Source: a virus
Length of the DNA: 25,975 nt
Strand: one strand, 5' to 3'
Virus record (IMG/VR): IMGVR_UViG_3300021141_000051
Span: 1 to 25,975 of that record
The notes beneath the pieces are model-generated. The model was not told where the DNA came from, made no database searches, and saw nothing but the letters and a program-made list of their open reading frames with translations. Positions 1-7,250 of the stretch are shown here, one piece after another; positions within the stretch are counted from its first letter, which is position 1; every line of letters starts with the position of its first letter. A program made the translations under genes and the position numbers.

Positions 1-1706
1 GTGATGGTCTTTTTACTTTGGCTACTCCAGTTCTCGCTGGTCTCGGTACACCTACTAAGCAATTTTCAAGTTGTGTGCTTATTCGTAGTGATGATGACCT
101 TGACAGTATTTTTGCTAGCGGAGAAATGATGGCCAAGTATGCTAGCAAACGTGCTGGCATCGGTTTAGAGATTGGACGTCTACGTCCGCTAGGTTCACCT
201 ATCCGTGGCGGAGAGATTATGCACACAGGTATGATACCTTTCCTGAAAAAATGGTTCGGAGATTTGCGATCATGTTCACAAGGAGGTATCCGCAATGCTA
301 GTGCTACTGTATTCTATCCTATTTGGCATCATCAGTTTGATGATCTTATTGTCCTTAAGAACAACCAAGGAACAGAAGAAACCCGAGTCCGTCATATGGA
401 TTATGGGGTTGTGCTTAGTGCTTTCTTCTGGAGACGATTTAAAAACAAAGAACAAATAACATTCTTTGATCCCAACGAAGTGCCAGACTTATACGAAGCG
501 TTTTATTCTAACACAGAACTGTTTGAAGAACTGTATGTCAAGTACGAAAAACGCAAGGACTTGCGTACAAAAACTATGGCAGCAGAAGAAGTATTCAAGT
601 CGGGCATACTAAAAGAGCGTACAGACACAGGACGTATCTATCTTGTGTTCATTGACAACGTGATGAAGCAAGGACCGTTTGATCCTGAATATCATACCAT
701 TTACCAGAGTAATCTTTGCTGTGAAATACTTTTACCTACTAAGTCCTTTAAACGTCTGGATGACGATAGCGGTCGTATCGCACTTTGCACCCTGGGCTCA
801 ATCAATTGGGGTGCGTTCCGCAATCCAGAAGACATGCGCCGTGCTTGCCGTATACTGCATCGTAGCCTCAACAACATTCTTGATTATCAAGACTTTCTTT
901 CCATCCAGTCTAAACTATCCAACGACGAAATCAGACCACTGGGAATCGGAGTCACCAACCTTGCCTACTGGCACGCCAAACGTGGATTCAACTACGGAGA
1001 GCGAGACTCCTTGGCTGAAGTCAAGACGTGGATGGAACATCAAGCCTACTACCTGACAGAAATGTCAGTAGAACTGGCTAAAGAACGTGGTCGTTGTGTA
1101 GACTCAGACCGAACACGCTACGGCCAAGGTGTGTTTCCTTGGGAACTACGTGCCAAAGGTGTGAACGAACTTGCAGACTTTACACCAGAACTGAACTGGG
1201 AAAGCCTACGTGCAGAAATGCGCAGTTATGGTGTTCGCAATGCAACATCAATGGCCATTGCTCCTGTGGAGTCAAGCTCAGTTGTGATCAATTCAACCAA
1301 TGGGATTGAAATGCCCATGAGTTTAATCTCAGTTAAGGAAAGCAAAGCAGGATCATTAACACAGGTTGTGCCCGAGTATCACAAGTTGAAAAACAAGTAT
1401 CAACAGATGTGGGCACAAAAAGACTGCGATGGTTACTTGAAAACAGCGGCGGTGTTGGCAGCCTATGTTGACCAAAGTATCAGCACAAACACATTTTACA
1501 ATCCGGCACACTTTGCTGATCGCAAAGTTCCTACAACCCTGATTGCTCGGAACTTGATGCAGGCACATTACTGGGGACTGAAGACATTCTACTACAGCCT
1601 GATCAACAAAGCAGGCAGTAAGATGAAGGCCGAAGATGAAGCAGTTGCACCATTGGATGAAATTGATTTTGATCTCGATGAAGACTGCGAATCATGCAAA
1701 CTATGA
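1..1706 (+). CDS. nrdA: Ribonucleoside-diphosphate reductase class Ia, large (alpha) subunit; 5' end outside window
   Basis: Reduces ribonucleoside diphosphates to deoxy forms together with NrdB, supplying dNTPs for phage replication. The gene is cut by the window edge: the first whole codon is at 3 and the frame is open from there, so about 200 N-terminal residues (with any ATP-cone domain) are missing. Counting the codon at 18 as residue 1, the E. coli landmarks are visible: the active-site disulfide Cys in QFSSC (C19) and ALCTL (C257); the N-x-C-x-E radical site NLCCE (N232, C234, E236); and the tandem radical-transfer tyrosines in KTFYY (525-526). The mobile C-terminal tail ends CESCKL, giving a CxxC dithiol where E. 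coli has CESGACKI. The stop overlaps the next start (ATGA at 1703-1706). Identity is certain; only the truncation is limiting. Confidence 0.97.
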   Translation, partial: DGLFTLATPVLAGLGTPTKQFSSCVLIRSDDDLDSIFASGEMMAKYASKRAGIGLEIGRLRPLGSPIRGGEIMHTGMIPFLKKWFGDLRSCSQGGIRNASATVFYPIWHHQFDDLIVLKNNQGTEETRVRHMDYGVVLSAFFWRRFKNKEQITFFDPNEVPDLYEAFYSNTELFEELYVKYEKRKDLRTKTMAAEEVFKSGILKERTDTGRIYLVFIDNVMKQGPFDPEYHTIYQSNLCCEILLPTKSFKRLDDDSGRIALCTLGSINWGAFRNPEDMRRACRILHRSLNNILDYQDFLSIQSKLSNDEIRPLGIGVTNLAYWHAKRGFNYGERDSLAEVKTWMEHQAYYLTEMSVELAKERGRCVDSDRTRYGQGVFPWELRAKGVNELADFTPELNWESLRAEMRSYGVRNATSMAIAPVESSSVVINSTNGIEMPMSLISVKESKAGSLTQVVPEYHKLKNKYQQMWAQKDCDGYLKTAAVLAAYVDQSISTNTFYNPAHFADRKVPTTLIARNLMQAHYWGLKTFYYSLINKAGSKMKAEDEAVAPLDEIDFDLDEDCESCKL

Positions 1707-1894
1707 ACAGCGTTGAAAAAATCTGGGCCCGGGCTACAGGACACTTGATGGGAGAATCAGATCATGATCGCCCTGATGTGCCTATCTTGACACTGCAAGA
1801 AGCCCGAATAGCCTTGTTCTTCAAAACGTTTTGGGTTATAATACATATTATAACTTGTGGCTTTATTATAGCCAACACAATTAGACACTGGTAA
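1703..1894 (+). CDS. Small membrane protein between nrdA and nrdB
   Basis: A 63-residue protein of unknown function. I chose the ATG at 1703 because it overlaps the nrdA stop (ATGA), a typical translational-coupling arrangement; an in-frame ATG at 1694 would add three residues. The N-terminal half is polar and acidic. Residues about 37-57 form one hydrophobic, likely membrane-spanning segment (FKTFWVIIHIITCGFIIANT), followed by a short basic tail. It sits between the two reductase subunit genes with only 4 bp before nrdB, so it is co-transcribed with them. A direct role in nucleotide metabolism is not shown by the sequence. Reality of the ORF is supported by packing and coupling. Confidence 0.7.
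   Translation: MNSVEKIWARATGHLMGESDHDRPDVPILTLQEARIALFFKTFWVIIHIITCGFIIANTIRHW
1835..1854. repeat. Perfect 8-bp inverted repeat containing TATAAT on both strands
   Basis: GTTATAAT-ACAT-ATTATAAC, a perfect dyad inside the membrane-segment codons of the small ORF, 45 bp before nrdB. Both arms contain TATAAT. A TTG-containing hexamer (TTGTTC, 1814-1819) lies 17 bp before the plus-strand TATAAT (1837-1842). It could be an internal nrdB promoter or an operator, but the -35 match is only 3 of 6. Confidence 0.35.
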
Positions 1895-1898
1895 TACA

Positions 1899-2999
1899 AT
1901 GAGCCAAGCACAATACAATTTAAAAACAAAAACAGACTACCTCAATCGTAAGATGTTCCTGGACCCAGCAGGTCCGGTTACCATCCAACGCTTTGAAGAA
2001 GTCAAGTACAACAAGATTGCCAAGTACGAGCAAGAAGCACGTGGATTTTTTTGGGTACCAGAAGAAATTTCCCTGACCAAAGACTCACAAGACTTTAAAG
2101 ATGCGTCGGATACTGTCAAGCACATCTTTACATCAAACTTGTTACGTCAAACAGCACTAGATAGTTTACAAGGTCGTGGTCCAAGTCAAATCTTTACACC
2201 AGTGGTATCATTGCCTGAACTAGAAGCATTGGTCTATAACTGGACATTTTTTGAAACCAATATCCATAGTCGCAGTTACAGCCACATCATTCGCAACATC
2301 TACAATGTGCCCAAGGAAATGTTCAACACAATCCACGACACCAAAGAAATTGTTGATATGGCTTCGAGTGTAGGCATGTACTATGATCGACTACACATGA
2401 TCAACTGCCGTAAAGAACTGTTAGAAGACTTTCCCGAGCGTGAACATATCAAAGCAATTTGGATGGCACTGCATGCGTCATACGCATTGGAAGCATTCCG
2501 CTTCATGGTATCATTTGCCACAAGTTTGGCCATGGTAGAGAACAAGATCTTCATTGGCAACGGCAACATCATTCAGTTGATCCTGCAAGATGAAATACTA
2601 CACAAAGAGTGGACTGGTTGGATGATCAATCAAGTGGTAAAAGAAGATCCACGCTTTGCAGCCATCAAAGGTGAATGCGAAGCAGAAGTGTATCAACTGT
2701 ACATGGATGTTATTCGTGAAGAAAAAGAATGGGCAGAATACCTGTTCAAACATGGTCCGGTGATTGGACTCAATGCCAACATCCTGCGTGATTTTGTGGA
2801 CTACACTGCCGCTGCCGCATTGAAAGAAATTGGTATTAAATATCTAGCACCTGCTCCCAAGAGCACACCGATTCCTTGGTTTAACAAACACGTCAACACA
2901 TCGAACAAACAAACTGCACTGCAGGAGAACGAGTCGACTAACTATGTTATTGGCATCATGAGTGACACGTTAGATTACGATGAACTGCCAAATTTATAA
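1899..2999 (+). CDS. nrdB: Ribonucleoside-diphosphate reductase class Ia, small (beta, R2) subunit
   Basis: Carries the diiron-tyrosyl radical cofactor that starts the reaction in NrdA. At 366 residues it has the usual length. Compared with E. coli NrdB the ligands are D88 (ALDSLQGR), E119, H123, E214, E232 and H235 (QDEILH), with radical tyrosine Y127 in HSRSY and the electron-transfer Trp W52 in FFWVPEE. The C-terminal tail needed to bind NrdA is intact (Y349 in NYVIG, then DYDELPNL). The odd point is the first histidine motif: here it is E-T-N-I-H, so E119 and H123 are four apart, whereas E. coli has E-T-I-H (three apart). The start at 1899 follows the upstream small ORF by 4 bp. Class Ia R2 identity is certain. 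Confidence 0.97.
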   Translation: MSQAQYNLKTKTDYLNRKMFLDPAGPVTIQRFEEVKYNKIAKYEQEARGFFWVPEEISLTKDSQDFKDASDTVKHIFTSNLLRQTALDSLQGRGPSQIFTPVVSLPELEALVYNWTFFETNIHSRSYSHIIRNIYNVPKEMFNTIHDTKEIVDMASSVGMYYDRLHMINCRKELLEDFPEREHIKAIWMALHASYALEAFRFMVSFATSLAMVENKIFIGNGNIIQLILQDEILHKEWTGWMINQVVKEDPRFAAIKGECEAEVYQLYMDVIREEKEWAEYLFKHGPVIGLNANILRDFVDYTAAAALKEIGIKYLAPAPKSTPIPWFNKHVNTSNKQTALQENESTNYVIGIMSDTLDYDELPNL

Positions 3000-3014
3000 A
3001 ATAAAAGGAAAAAT

Positions 3015-3272
3015 ATGAAAGCAACTGTATGGAGTAAAGATCAGTGCCCCTATTGCGACCAAGCAAAAGCATTGTTAAAGAAAAACGGCATTGAGTTTGA
3101 AGAACGTAATGTAAGTAAAGATTGGACCCGAGAACAACTATTAGAAGCAGTACCAACTGCCAGAACCGTGCCGCAAATATTTTTAGATGATAGACTTGTT
3201 GGCGGATTTACAGAACTTAAAAAGTTATTTGAACAGGAAAACGCTGTTGGCTACGGCGATGGAGTATTATAA
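3015..3272 (+). CDS. Glutaredoxin
   Basis: An 85-residue thioredoxin-fold dithiol reductant, probably the electron donor for the NrdA/NrdB reductase encoded just upstream. The active site is CPYC (11-14), the cis-proline motif TVP is at 51-53, and the GGF glutathione-site motif is at 63-65. The length is typical of bacterial and phage Grx proteins (compare T4 NrdC in role). AAAGGAAAAAT immediately before the ATG is a good ribosome binding site. It lies 15 bp after nrdB and one base before the next gene, so it belongs to the nucleotide-metabolism operon. Confidence 0.95.
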   Translation: MKATVWSKDQCPYCDQAKALLKKNGIEFEERNVSKDWTREQLLEAVPTARTVPQIFLDDRLVGGFTELKKLFEQENAVGYGDGVL

Positions 3273-3273
3273 T

Positions 3274-3564
3274 ATGTTAATTGACAAAGGTGCCTCAGTA
3301 GGTGAAGTGGTGACACTAAAACTAACGTCTGGCGAAGAGCTAATTGGAAAATTAGTGGAAGAAACTGATGCACACTACAAGCTATCACGCCCAATGGTGA
3401 TTGCCATGGGTGCTCAAGGCCCAGGTCTAATGCCCTACTTGTTCACAGTGAGCCCAGACAAAGATATTAAATTGTCAAAAAGCACAGTTACAGTGGTTGC
3501 GGTCACAGACAAAATGTTTGCTGATCAGTTTATACAAAGCACCACTGGCATCAAACTGGTGTAA
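3274..3564 (+). CDS. Lsm/Sm-like beta-barrel protein, conserved in T4-like phages
   Basis: A 96-residue protein. The ATG at 3274 is preferred over upstream in-frame starts because GGAG (3261-3264) lies 9 bp before it, while longer versions would overlap most of glutaredoxin. The N-terminal half has the strand pattern of an Sm/Lsm-type SH3 barrel (VVTLKLTSGEELIGKLVEE, then YKLSRPMVI). Similar small proteins occur in marine T4-like phages. RNA binding is possible from the fold but cannot be shown here. It ends the reductase operon, 35 bp before the PAAR gene. Confidence 0.7.
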   Translation: MLIDKGASVGEVVTLKLTSGEELIGKLVEETDAHYKLSRPMVIAMGAQGPGLMPYLFTVSPDKDIKLSKSTVTVVAVTDKMFADQFIQSTTGIKLV

Positions 3565-3571
3565 ATTGCTG

Positions 3572-3579
3572 GATAAATA
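3572..3579 (+). promoter_or_regulatory. T4-late-like promoter octamer GATAAATA before the PAAR gene
   Basis: GATAAATA differs by one base from the T4 late consensus TATAAATA and lies 20 bp before the PAAR start. A structural gene is where a late promoter would be expected. T4 late promoters have no -35 element, so the match alone is modest evidence. Confidence 0.45.
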
Positions 3580-3599
3580 ATTGACAAGAACGGAACAAC

Positions 3600-3893
3600 A
3601 TGCCAGCAGTACAAAGACAAGGTGATACAAACTCTGAAGGCGGTGCAGCCACATCAGGTGTGGCCTCAGTACGAGTCAATGGCAAGCCTGTTGTAGTTGA
3701 TGGTGTAACCGTGTCAGCACACGCACCGTGGCCTCAACGTAGAAATAACCCGCATCCACCACATGCTGCCGCAAGCACTGCTGGTGGTAGTGGCACAGTA
3801 CGTGCTGGTGGAAAACCTGTTGTTAGAACTGGCAATGTTGACACCTGCGGACATGCACGAACAGGCGGCAGTCCAGATGTAAGGGCAGGATAA
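3600..3893 (+). CDS. PAAR-domain spike-tip protein (T4 gp5.4-like)
   Basis: A 97-residue PAAR protein, which caps the central spike of contractile tails and helps pierce the outer membrane. It shows the small Gly/Pro/Ala-rich repeats of the family, two copies of an R-x-x-GKPVV strand unit (near 25-33 and 68-75), and candidate metal ligands H41, H52/H55, C83 and H85, ending in DTCGHARTGGSPDVRAG. In T4 the equivalent protein is gp5.4. The stop overlaps the next start (TAATG at 3891-3895), so the downstream 689-residue protein is translationally coupled and probably part of the same tail structure. Confidence 0.9.
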   Translation: MPAVQRQGDTNSEGGAATSGVASVRVNGKPVVVDGVTVSAHAPWPQRRNNPHPPHAAASTAGGSGTVRAGGKPVVRTGNVDTCGHARTGGSPDVRAG

Positions 3894-5962
3894 TGGCTGG
3901 ATCATTATCTGCGCTACAACTACAGGCAGCTGCCGGTTTATTTCAAAATCAAGGCTATATTGTTAATGCAAATTTAACTGCAAATGTCACTGCATATACC
4001 TCAACTGCATTGTTGACTCCGTTGATAAATGCCATGTTGGCAGCTCCTGGAAATTTAACTGCAAATACACAAGTGCTTCTTCAGACATTTGCAGGAAATG
4101 TTGGGAATAGTTGCCCGGCATTGGCCGATTCAATTGTACTTGGAACAGTTGACATTGTTCCATTCAGCAATACTTCTCCAGGCATGTCGGGCGTGATTAC
4201 ATTGACTGCAGATGCATATATGGGCAATGGCGATCTTAGTAAATTTACACAAACTTTTGTTCAAACAAATAGTTATTGTTCAACTGTGAATAGTTTTATC
4301 AACAGTGCAGTAAACGCTAACAGCTATTTGGGCCCAACATTCACTGGCCAGGACAATCTTATTGCCAGTGGTCTTACTGAAATTAATCTTGCTACGGCTG
4401 CAATGGGTGATGACTTGTTCAATGCTGGCCACTACATAGATCTAGGGAATCTTGACAATTACGGAACTCCATTGGCACTGATACAACAGATATCACGCCG
4501 TGCTGGAACAATCAGTCCTTTGATAGCAACACTCAGCGTGGCCGGCGTGCCTGATAACATTATTCTCAATCTCAATGATCCTGCTGTAGTGGTGACTGAC
4601 ACCATACAGAAACTTATGTATAACGCATTGCTTGGCGTCACAGGCGATGAGCTTGCAAATATATTAAGAATACTAGATGTATGGACACCAAACATCAACA
4701 CATTGGCAGACTTGTTGAATCCTGCTGTGATGCTGCCTAACAGTTACCCATCCTTAACAATGCCAACTGCAGATGGTCCACGTGCTATTTACATCACACC
4801 AGATCCGCTGCCACTGGAGGATAACTTAACTGCGGAACAAAGTCAGGCTATACTTGATGAAGAAGCTGCCGCAAGAGCCATTGATCGACCTTTAGCGTGT
4901 GAAATACGTCAAAGCGAAAATCCAGTCACTGCTGGATCAACTGCCAGCCCCATAACAGGAGATACTTCTGGCAACACAGGTTCTGGCAATCAATACACAC
5001 CGAATAGTTTGTTAGAACCTATAGTGGCCGCTGACCAGGCTGGAATAAGTTATGAACGACTAAGCGTTATGACGACCCCGGGGCTGGCACTGGCCAACAA
5101 AGCATTGTCCTGCGCATTGGATCAGGTTACAAATGTCAGTCGTATGACCTTGCCACAGTTGGCTGTGGCATTCTTGTCAGCAGAAACCAACAAGGGGCTG
5201 ACGGCCATTGAATCGCAAACACAACCGTTGCCCACTGCGGATGTAAGTTATTATGCAAATAGTATAGCAACAGGATCTGGCGTAAATGGTACTATATTGT
5301 TAACTGATATTCTTGGAACTGCCGTAGGAACTAATATCACTGTTAATCTTGAAAACAGCGTTACTATCATTAATACATTATATGATAATGGCAACATAAA
5401 CAACGCACTGGCTAATTTAATTACCATATACAATGGCATATACGCAAACACAATTGTGTCAGACGAAGGAAACGTTGGAAACCTGATTACGGCTGCACAA
5501 GTTGAGATTGGAAATATTATTGCTGCCAACCCTGCGGAAACTGCCAATCTTAACATATACTTTTCAGCAATCAGCGCACAAATAACAAAAGAAACTGAAT
5601 TACAAGTCAAAGCAGGTATAGACATTGGCAATGTACAAGGCAACAGTCAACCAGCCATTATGAGTTTTGTGTCGGCATTGCCGGGATTTGGCCTTGAAAC
5701 CAAAGTTGGAGGGTCTGCACAATATTTAGAACTGGTAGCTAATATTGACACATCCACTACTGCAAGTAGTAACGCAACAAGTGCAGGGCAATCTACTGTG
5801 GCAGTACTGCGTGAAGGACGCACCACAACTGGACTTAATGTTGCAGGTGTTGGAACAGCGGCTACTACAGTGGATCCAATACCATCAACCCCGCCGCCTC
5901 AGGCAGTGTTAAGTTCATCTAAGTTCAGTGAACGAGAAGCACGTTTGCAAGTGGTTTATTAA
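3893..5962 (+). CDS. Large charge-poor probable virion protein, coupled to PAAR
   Basis: A 689-residue protein I do not recognise by name. It is rich in Asn, Thr, Ala, Ser and Leu and has very few charged residues in its first 180 positions, a composition common in tail-fibre or baseplate-associated proteins. NLTAN occurs twice near the N-terminus (27-31 and 53-57). Only four Cys are visible; there is no signal peptide and no clear membrane helix. The start at 3893 overlaps the PAAR stop. A Pro/Ser/Thr-rich stretch near 660-675 precedes a short charged C-terminus. Its stop overlaps the stop of a convergent minus-strand gene. A tail-tip or baseplate role is inferred from position only. Confidence 0.75.
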   Translation: MAGSLSALQLQAAAGLFQNQGYIVNANLTANVTAYTSTALLTPLINAMLAAPGNLTANTQVLLQTFAGNVGNSCPALADSIVLGTVDIVPFSNTSPGMSGVITLTADAYMGNGDLSKFTQTFVQTNSYCSTVNSFINSAVNANSYLGPTFTGQDNLIASGLTEINLATAAMGDDLFNAGHYIDLGNLDNYGTPLALIQQISRRAGTISPLIATLSVAGVPDNIILNLNDPAVVVTDTIQKLMYNALLGVTGDELANILRILDVWTPNINTLADLLNPAVMLPNSYPSLTMPTADGPRAIYITPDPLPLEDNLTAEQSQAILDEEAAARAIDRPLACEIRQSENPVTAGSTASPITGDTSGNTGSGNQYTPNSLLEPIVAADQAGISYERLSVMTTPGLALANKALSCALDQVTNVSRMTLPQLAVAFLSAETNKGLTAIESQTQPLPTADVSYYANSIATGSGVNGTILLTDILGTAVGTNITVNLENSVTIINTLYDNGNINNALANLITIYNGIYANTIVSDEGNVGNLITAAQVEIGNIIAANPAETANLNIYFSAISAQITKETELQVKAGIDIGNVQGNSQPAIMSFVSALPGFGLETKVGGSAQYLELVANIDTSTTASSNATSAGQSTVAVLREGRTTTGLNVAGVGTAATTVDPIPSTPPPQAVLSSSKFSEREARLQVVY

Positions 5963-6060
5963 ACCCATCCGCTAAAGTCGGTAGATAAGTCAATAGGATG
6001 AACTTCCCATCCGTCTTTTGACCAACGTAGTAACATCAATAATGTGTTTAGATAGTTCAT
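5959..6060 (-). CDS. 33-residue small protein, last gene of minus-strand micro-operon
   Basis: Starts at the ATG at 6060 and ends at 5959. Its start overlaps the previous stop as ATGA (6060-6057), and a good ribosome binding site, CAGGAG, lies about 8 bp upstream. The peptide begins MNYLNTLLMLLRWSKDGWEV and is hydrophobic then polar. Its stop overlaps that of the convergent 689-codon gene. The function is unknown; support comes from the binding site and coupling, not from homology. Confidence 0.5.
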   Translation of the reverse strand: MNYLNTLLMLLRWSKDGWEVHPIDLSTDFSGWV

Positions 6061-6140
6061 TTATTAAACTCCTGCACTAGATATACGAGAATTATTGCCC
6101 CGAATATTATGATTTGAACCGCGACTAATCCTATGTCCAT
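6057..6140 (-). CDS. 27-residue single-helix membrane peptide in minus-strand micro-operon
   Basis: The ATG at 6140 is preceded by GGAAG. The product is almost entirely one hydrophobic helix (VAVQIIIFGAIILVYLV) with a short polar tail, so it is expected to be membrane-embedded. It starts 2 bp after the upstream stop and overlaps the next gene by ATGA. Function unknown; tiny membrane peptides of this kind are common among phage accessory genes. Confidence 0.5.
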   Translation of the reverse strand: MDIGLVAVQIIIFGAIILVYLVQEFNK

Positions 6141-6142
6141 GA

Positions 6143-6247
6143 TTACTTCCAATAATGAAATTTGTTAGCAGAACTTTGACGATATTCGTGAATCATTTCT
6201 GCCCAGGCAATTAGACCGTTATACACTGTGTTGATAAAGTTTTTCAT
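6143..6247 (-). CDS. 34-residue small protein in minus-strand micro-operon
   Basis: The ATG at 6247 overlaps the stop of the 54-residue gene (ATGA) and has a very good ribosome binding site, AAAGGAAG, six bases upstream. The peptide begins MKNFINTVYNGLIAWAEMIH and looks like one amphipathic helix with a polar aromatic tail. I do not recognise a function. Confidence 0.55.
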   Translation of the reverse strand: MKNFINTVYNGLIAWAEMIHEYRQSSANKFHYWK

Positions 6248-6408
6248 AGATAACTTCCTTTACGGTCAAACTGTTTGGTCCAGTGTTCTACATCACAGAT
6301 GTCTTGTACGTTTTTACTTGCGAGATAAGCGTCTAATTTGCTTTGATAGTTCTGTCGTGGGAACATTTCGGCTAGACGCTCAATTAGTTTTGCTATTGTT
6401 GCTGTCAT
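6244..6408 (-). CDS. 54-residue protein resembling DUF3563
   Basis: The ATG at 6408 is chosen because AAAGGA lies just upstream on the minus strand (spacing 6-7); a longer in-frame form to 6480 has no such site. The sequence has the DUF3563 pattern: an amphipathic helix (IAKLIERLAEMFPR), then DAYLASKNVQDICDVEHW, with the family's YL...D..D.E spacing. Function of that family is unknown. First gene of a four-gene minus-strand operon, followed by an ATGA overlap. Confidence 0.65.
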   Translation of the reverse strand: MTATIAKLIERLAEMFPRQNYQSKLDAYLASKNVQDICDVEHWTKQFDRKGSYL

Positions 6409-6452
6409 TGCTTTTTCCTTTAGTAACGAGAAACTCGTGGTTTCTACTGAGT

Positions 6453-6460
6453 TATTTATG
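6453..6460 (-). promoter_or_regulatory. Possible late-type promoter of minus-strand micro-operon
   Basis: Reads CATAAATA on the minus strand, one base off TATAAATA, 45 bp before the first gene. A small hairpin (ACGAG-AAA-CTCGT, 6426-6438) lies in the predicted leader. Weak evidence by itself. Confidence 0.3.
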
Positions 6461-6517
6461 TTGCAACGCAATACACCCAATGGTTTCTACTAATAAAATA
6501 AACAAAACATGCATCGG

Positions 6518-6546
6518 TTGACACAAAATTGGTATTTTGTTATAAT
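6518..6546 (+). promoter_or_regulatory. Consensus sigma70 promoter with dyad in spacer
   Basis: Perfect TTGACA (6518-6523), a 17-bp spacer and perfect TATAAT (6541-6546). The spacer region forms an inverted repeat ACAAAAT-TGGT-ATTTTGT running from the -35 to the -10. The start of transcription is expected near 6553, about 20 bases before the metallopeptidase ATG. Confidence 0.85.
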
Positions 6547-6573
6547 TTGGGCATATAGTAAAAAAAGGCACAT

Positions 6574-6975
6574 ATGGAATTGCACGTTGAAGCCGGACCC
6601 AAAACCAAACGGTACATTGAAGCACTGGTTCCTAGCATGTTGACCCAACTTGGGCTTGCTAAAAATCAAAAATTGCTTATGATCAAAGTGGACTCAGATT
6701 TAGAGGAAATGGGCACCACTGTGCCGTTGACAGGACTTGACACTTACTTGGTGGTATTAAAACCCACTAGAAATTTGTATGCACTGGGCGTGACCCTGGC
6801 ACACGAGTTGGTGCATGTGCGACAAATGGCACGAGGCATCCTAAAAATCATGCCCAAAGGCAAAAAATGGAACGGCAAATACTACGGTCGTAATGTGGCA
6901 TATTTGCAACAGCCCTGGGAATTAGATGCCTTTGCCCGGCAAGAAATTGTGTTTCGCAGGGCAATTGAGTTGTGA
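6574..6975 (+). CDS. Small zinc metallopeptidase-like protein (HExxH...E)
   Basis: A 133-residue soluble protein with HELVH (H77, E78, H81) in a helix that continues HVRQMARG. A third potential zinc ligand is E116 in QPWELDAFARQ, a layout seen in short phage and bacterial HExxH peptidases distantly like SprT. Residues 97-110 (KKWNGKYYGRNVAY) sit between the two metal motifs. The substrate is unknown; possibilities include a host factor or a virion precursor. Driven by its own consensus promoter and followed at once by another promoter. The catalytic motif is clear; the family name is less so. Confidence 0.8.
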   Translation: MELHVEAGPKTKRYIEALVPSMLTQLGLAKNQKLLMIKVDSDLEEMGTTVPLTGLDTYLVVLKPTRNLYALGVTLAHELVHVRQMARGILKIMPKGKKWNGKYYGRNVAYLQQPWELDAFARQEIVFRRAIEL

Positions 6976-6981
6976 TTTCGG

Positions 6982-7010
6982 TTGACCAATAATTCCCAAA
7001 CTGCTATAAT
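6982..7010 (+). promoter_or_regulatory. Sigma70 promoter, conserved-spacer class (copy 1)
   Basis: TTGACC (6982-6987), 17-bp spacer AATAATTCCCAAACTGC, TATAAT (7005-7010). The ATG of the next gene is at 7017, about where transcription should start. Confidence 0.85.
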
Positions 7011-7016
7011 TAAGGT

Positions 7017-7250
7017 ATGAAATTAGATACAAATGAAATTTTGCAGTGGACCGGGGCTATTTTTATAGTAGCAGGGCATAGCCTCAATGCAGTGGGGCCA
7101 ACAGCTCATCCTTACAACATTCTTACATTTTTTATTGGGACTATTTTGTTCCTGATTTGGACTGTGCGTGTTGCAAATAAACCACAGATGTTTGTGAATC
7201 TTGTAAGTGTAGCAATTGGGCTAATCGGGCTGGTAAAAGCCTTTGGTTGA
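7017..7250 (+). CDS. Small polytopic membrane protein, probable leaderless mRNA
   Basis: A 77-residue protein with probably three membrane helices (about 10-27, 34-52, 57-75) joined by short loops, e.g. QWTGAIFIVAGHSLNAVG and PYNILTFFIGTILFLIWTV. I cannot assign a family. The ATG lies 7 bp after the -10 box, so the mRNA probably starts at or next to the start codon; AAGG (7012-7015) sits inside the promoter and is unlikely to be transcribed. Its stop codon TGA is part of the next promoter's TTGACC. Confidence 0.7.
   Translation: MKLDTNEILQWTGAIFIVAGHSLNAVGPTAHPYNILTFFIGTILFLIWTVRVANKPQMFVNLVSVAIGLIGLVKAFG

Noticed and set aside
679-1056. 125-codon plus-strand frame inside nrdA
   Set aside because: nrdA homology is continuous across it, and there is no Shine-Dalgarno sequence or promoter in front, unlike the ligase-internal ORF.
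3581-3609. TTGACA before the PAAR gene as a sigma70 promoter
   Set aside because: No -10 box at 16-18 bp spacing, and the site would lie inside the gene; the late-type octamer just upstream is a better candidate.
6452-6514. 20-codon hydrophobic frame on the minus strand upstream of the micro-operon
   Set aside because: No ribosome binding site and it overlaps the likely promoter and leader of the operon.
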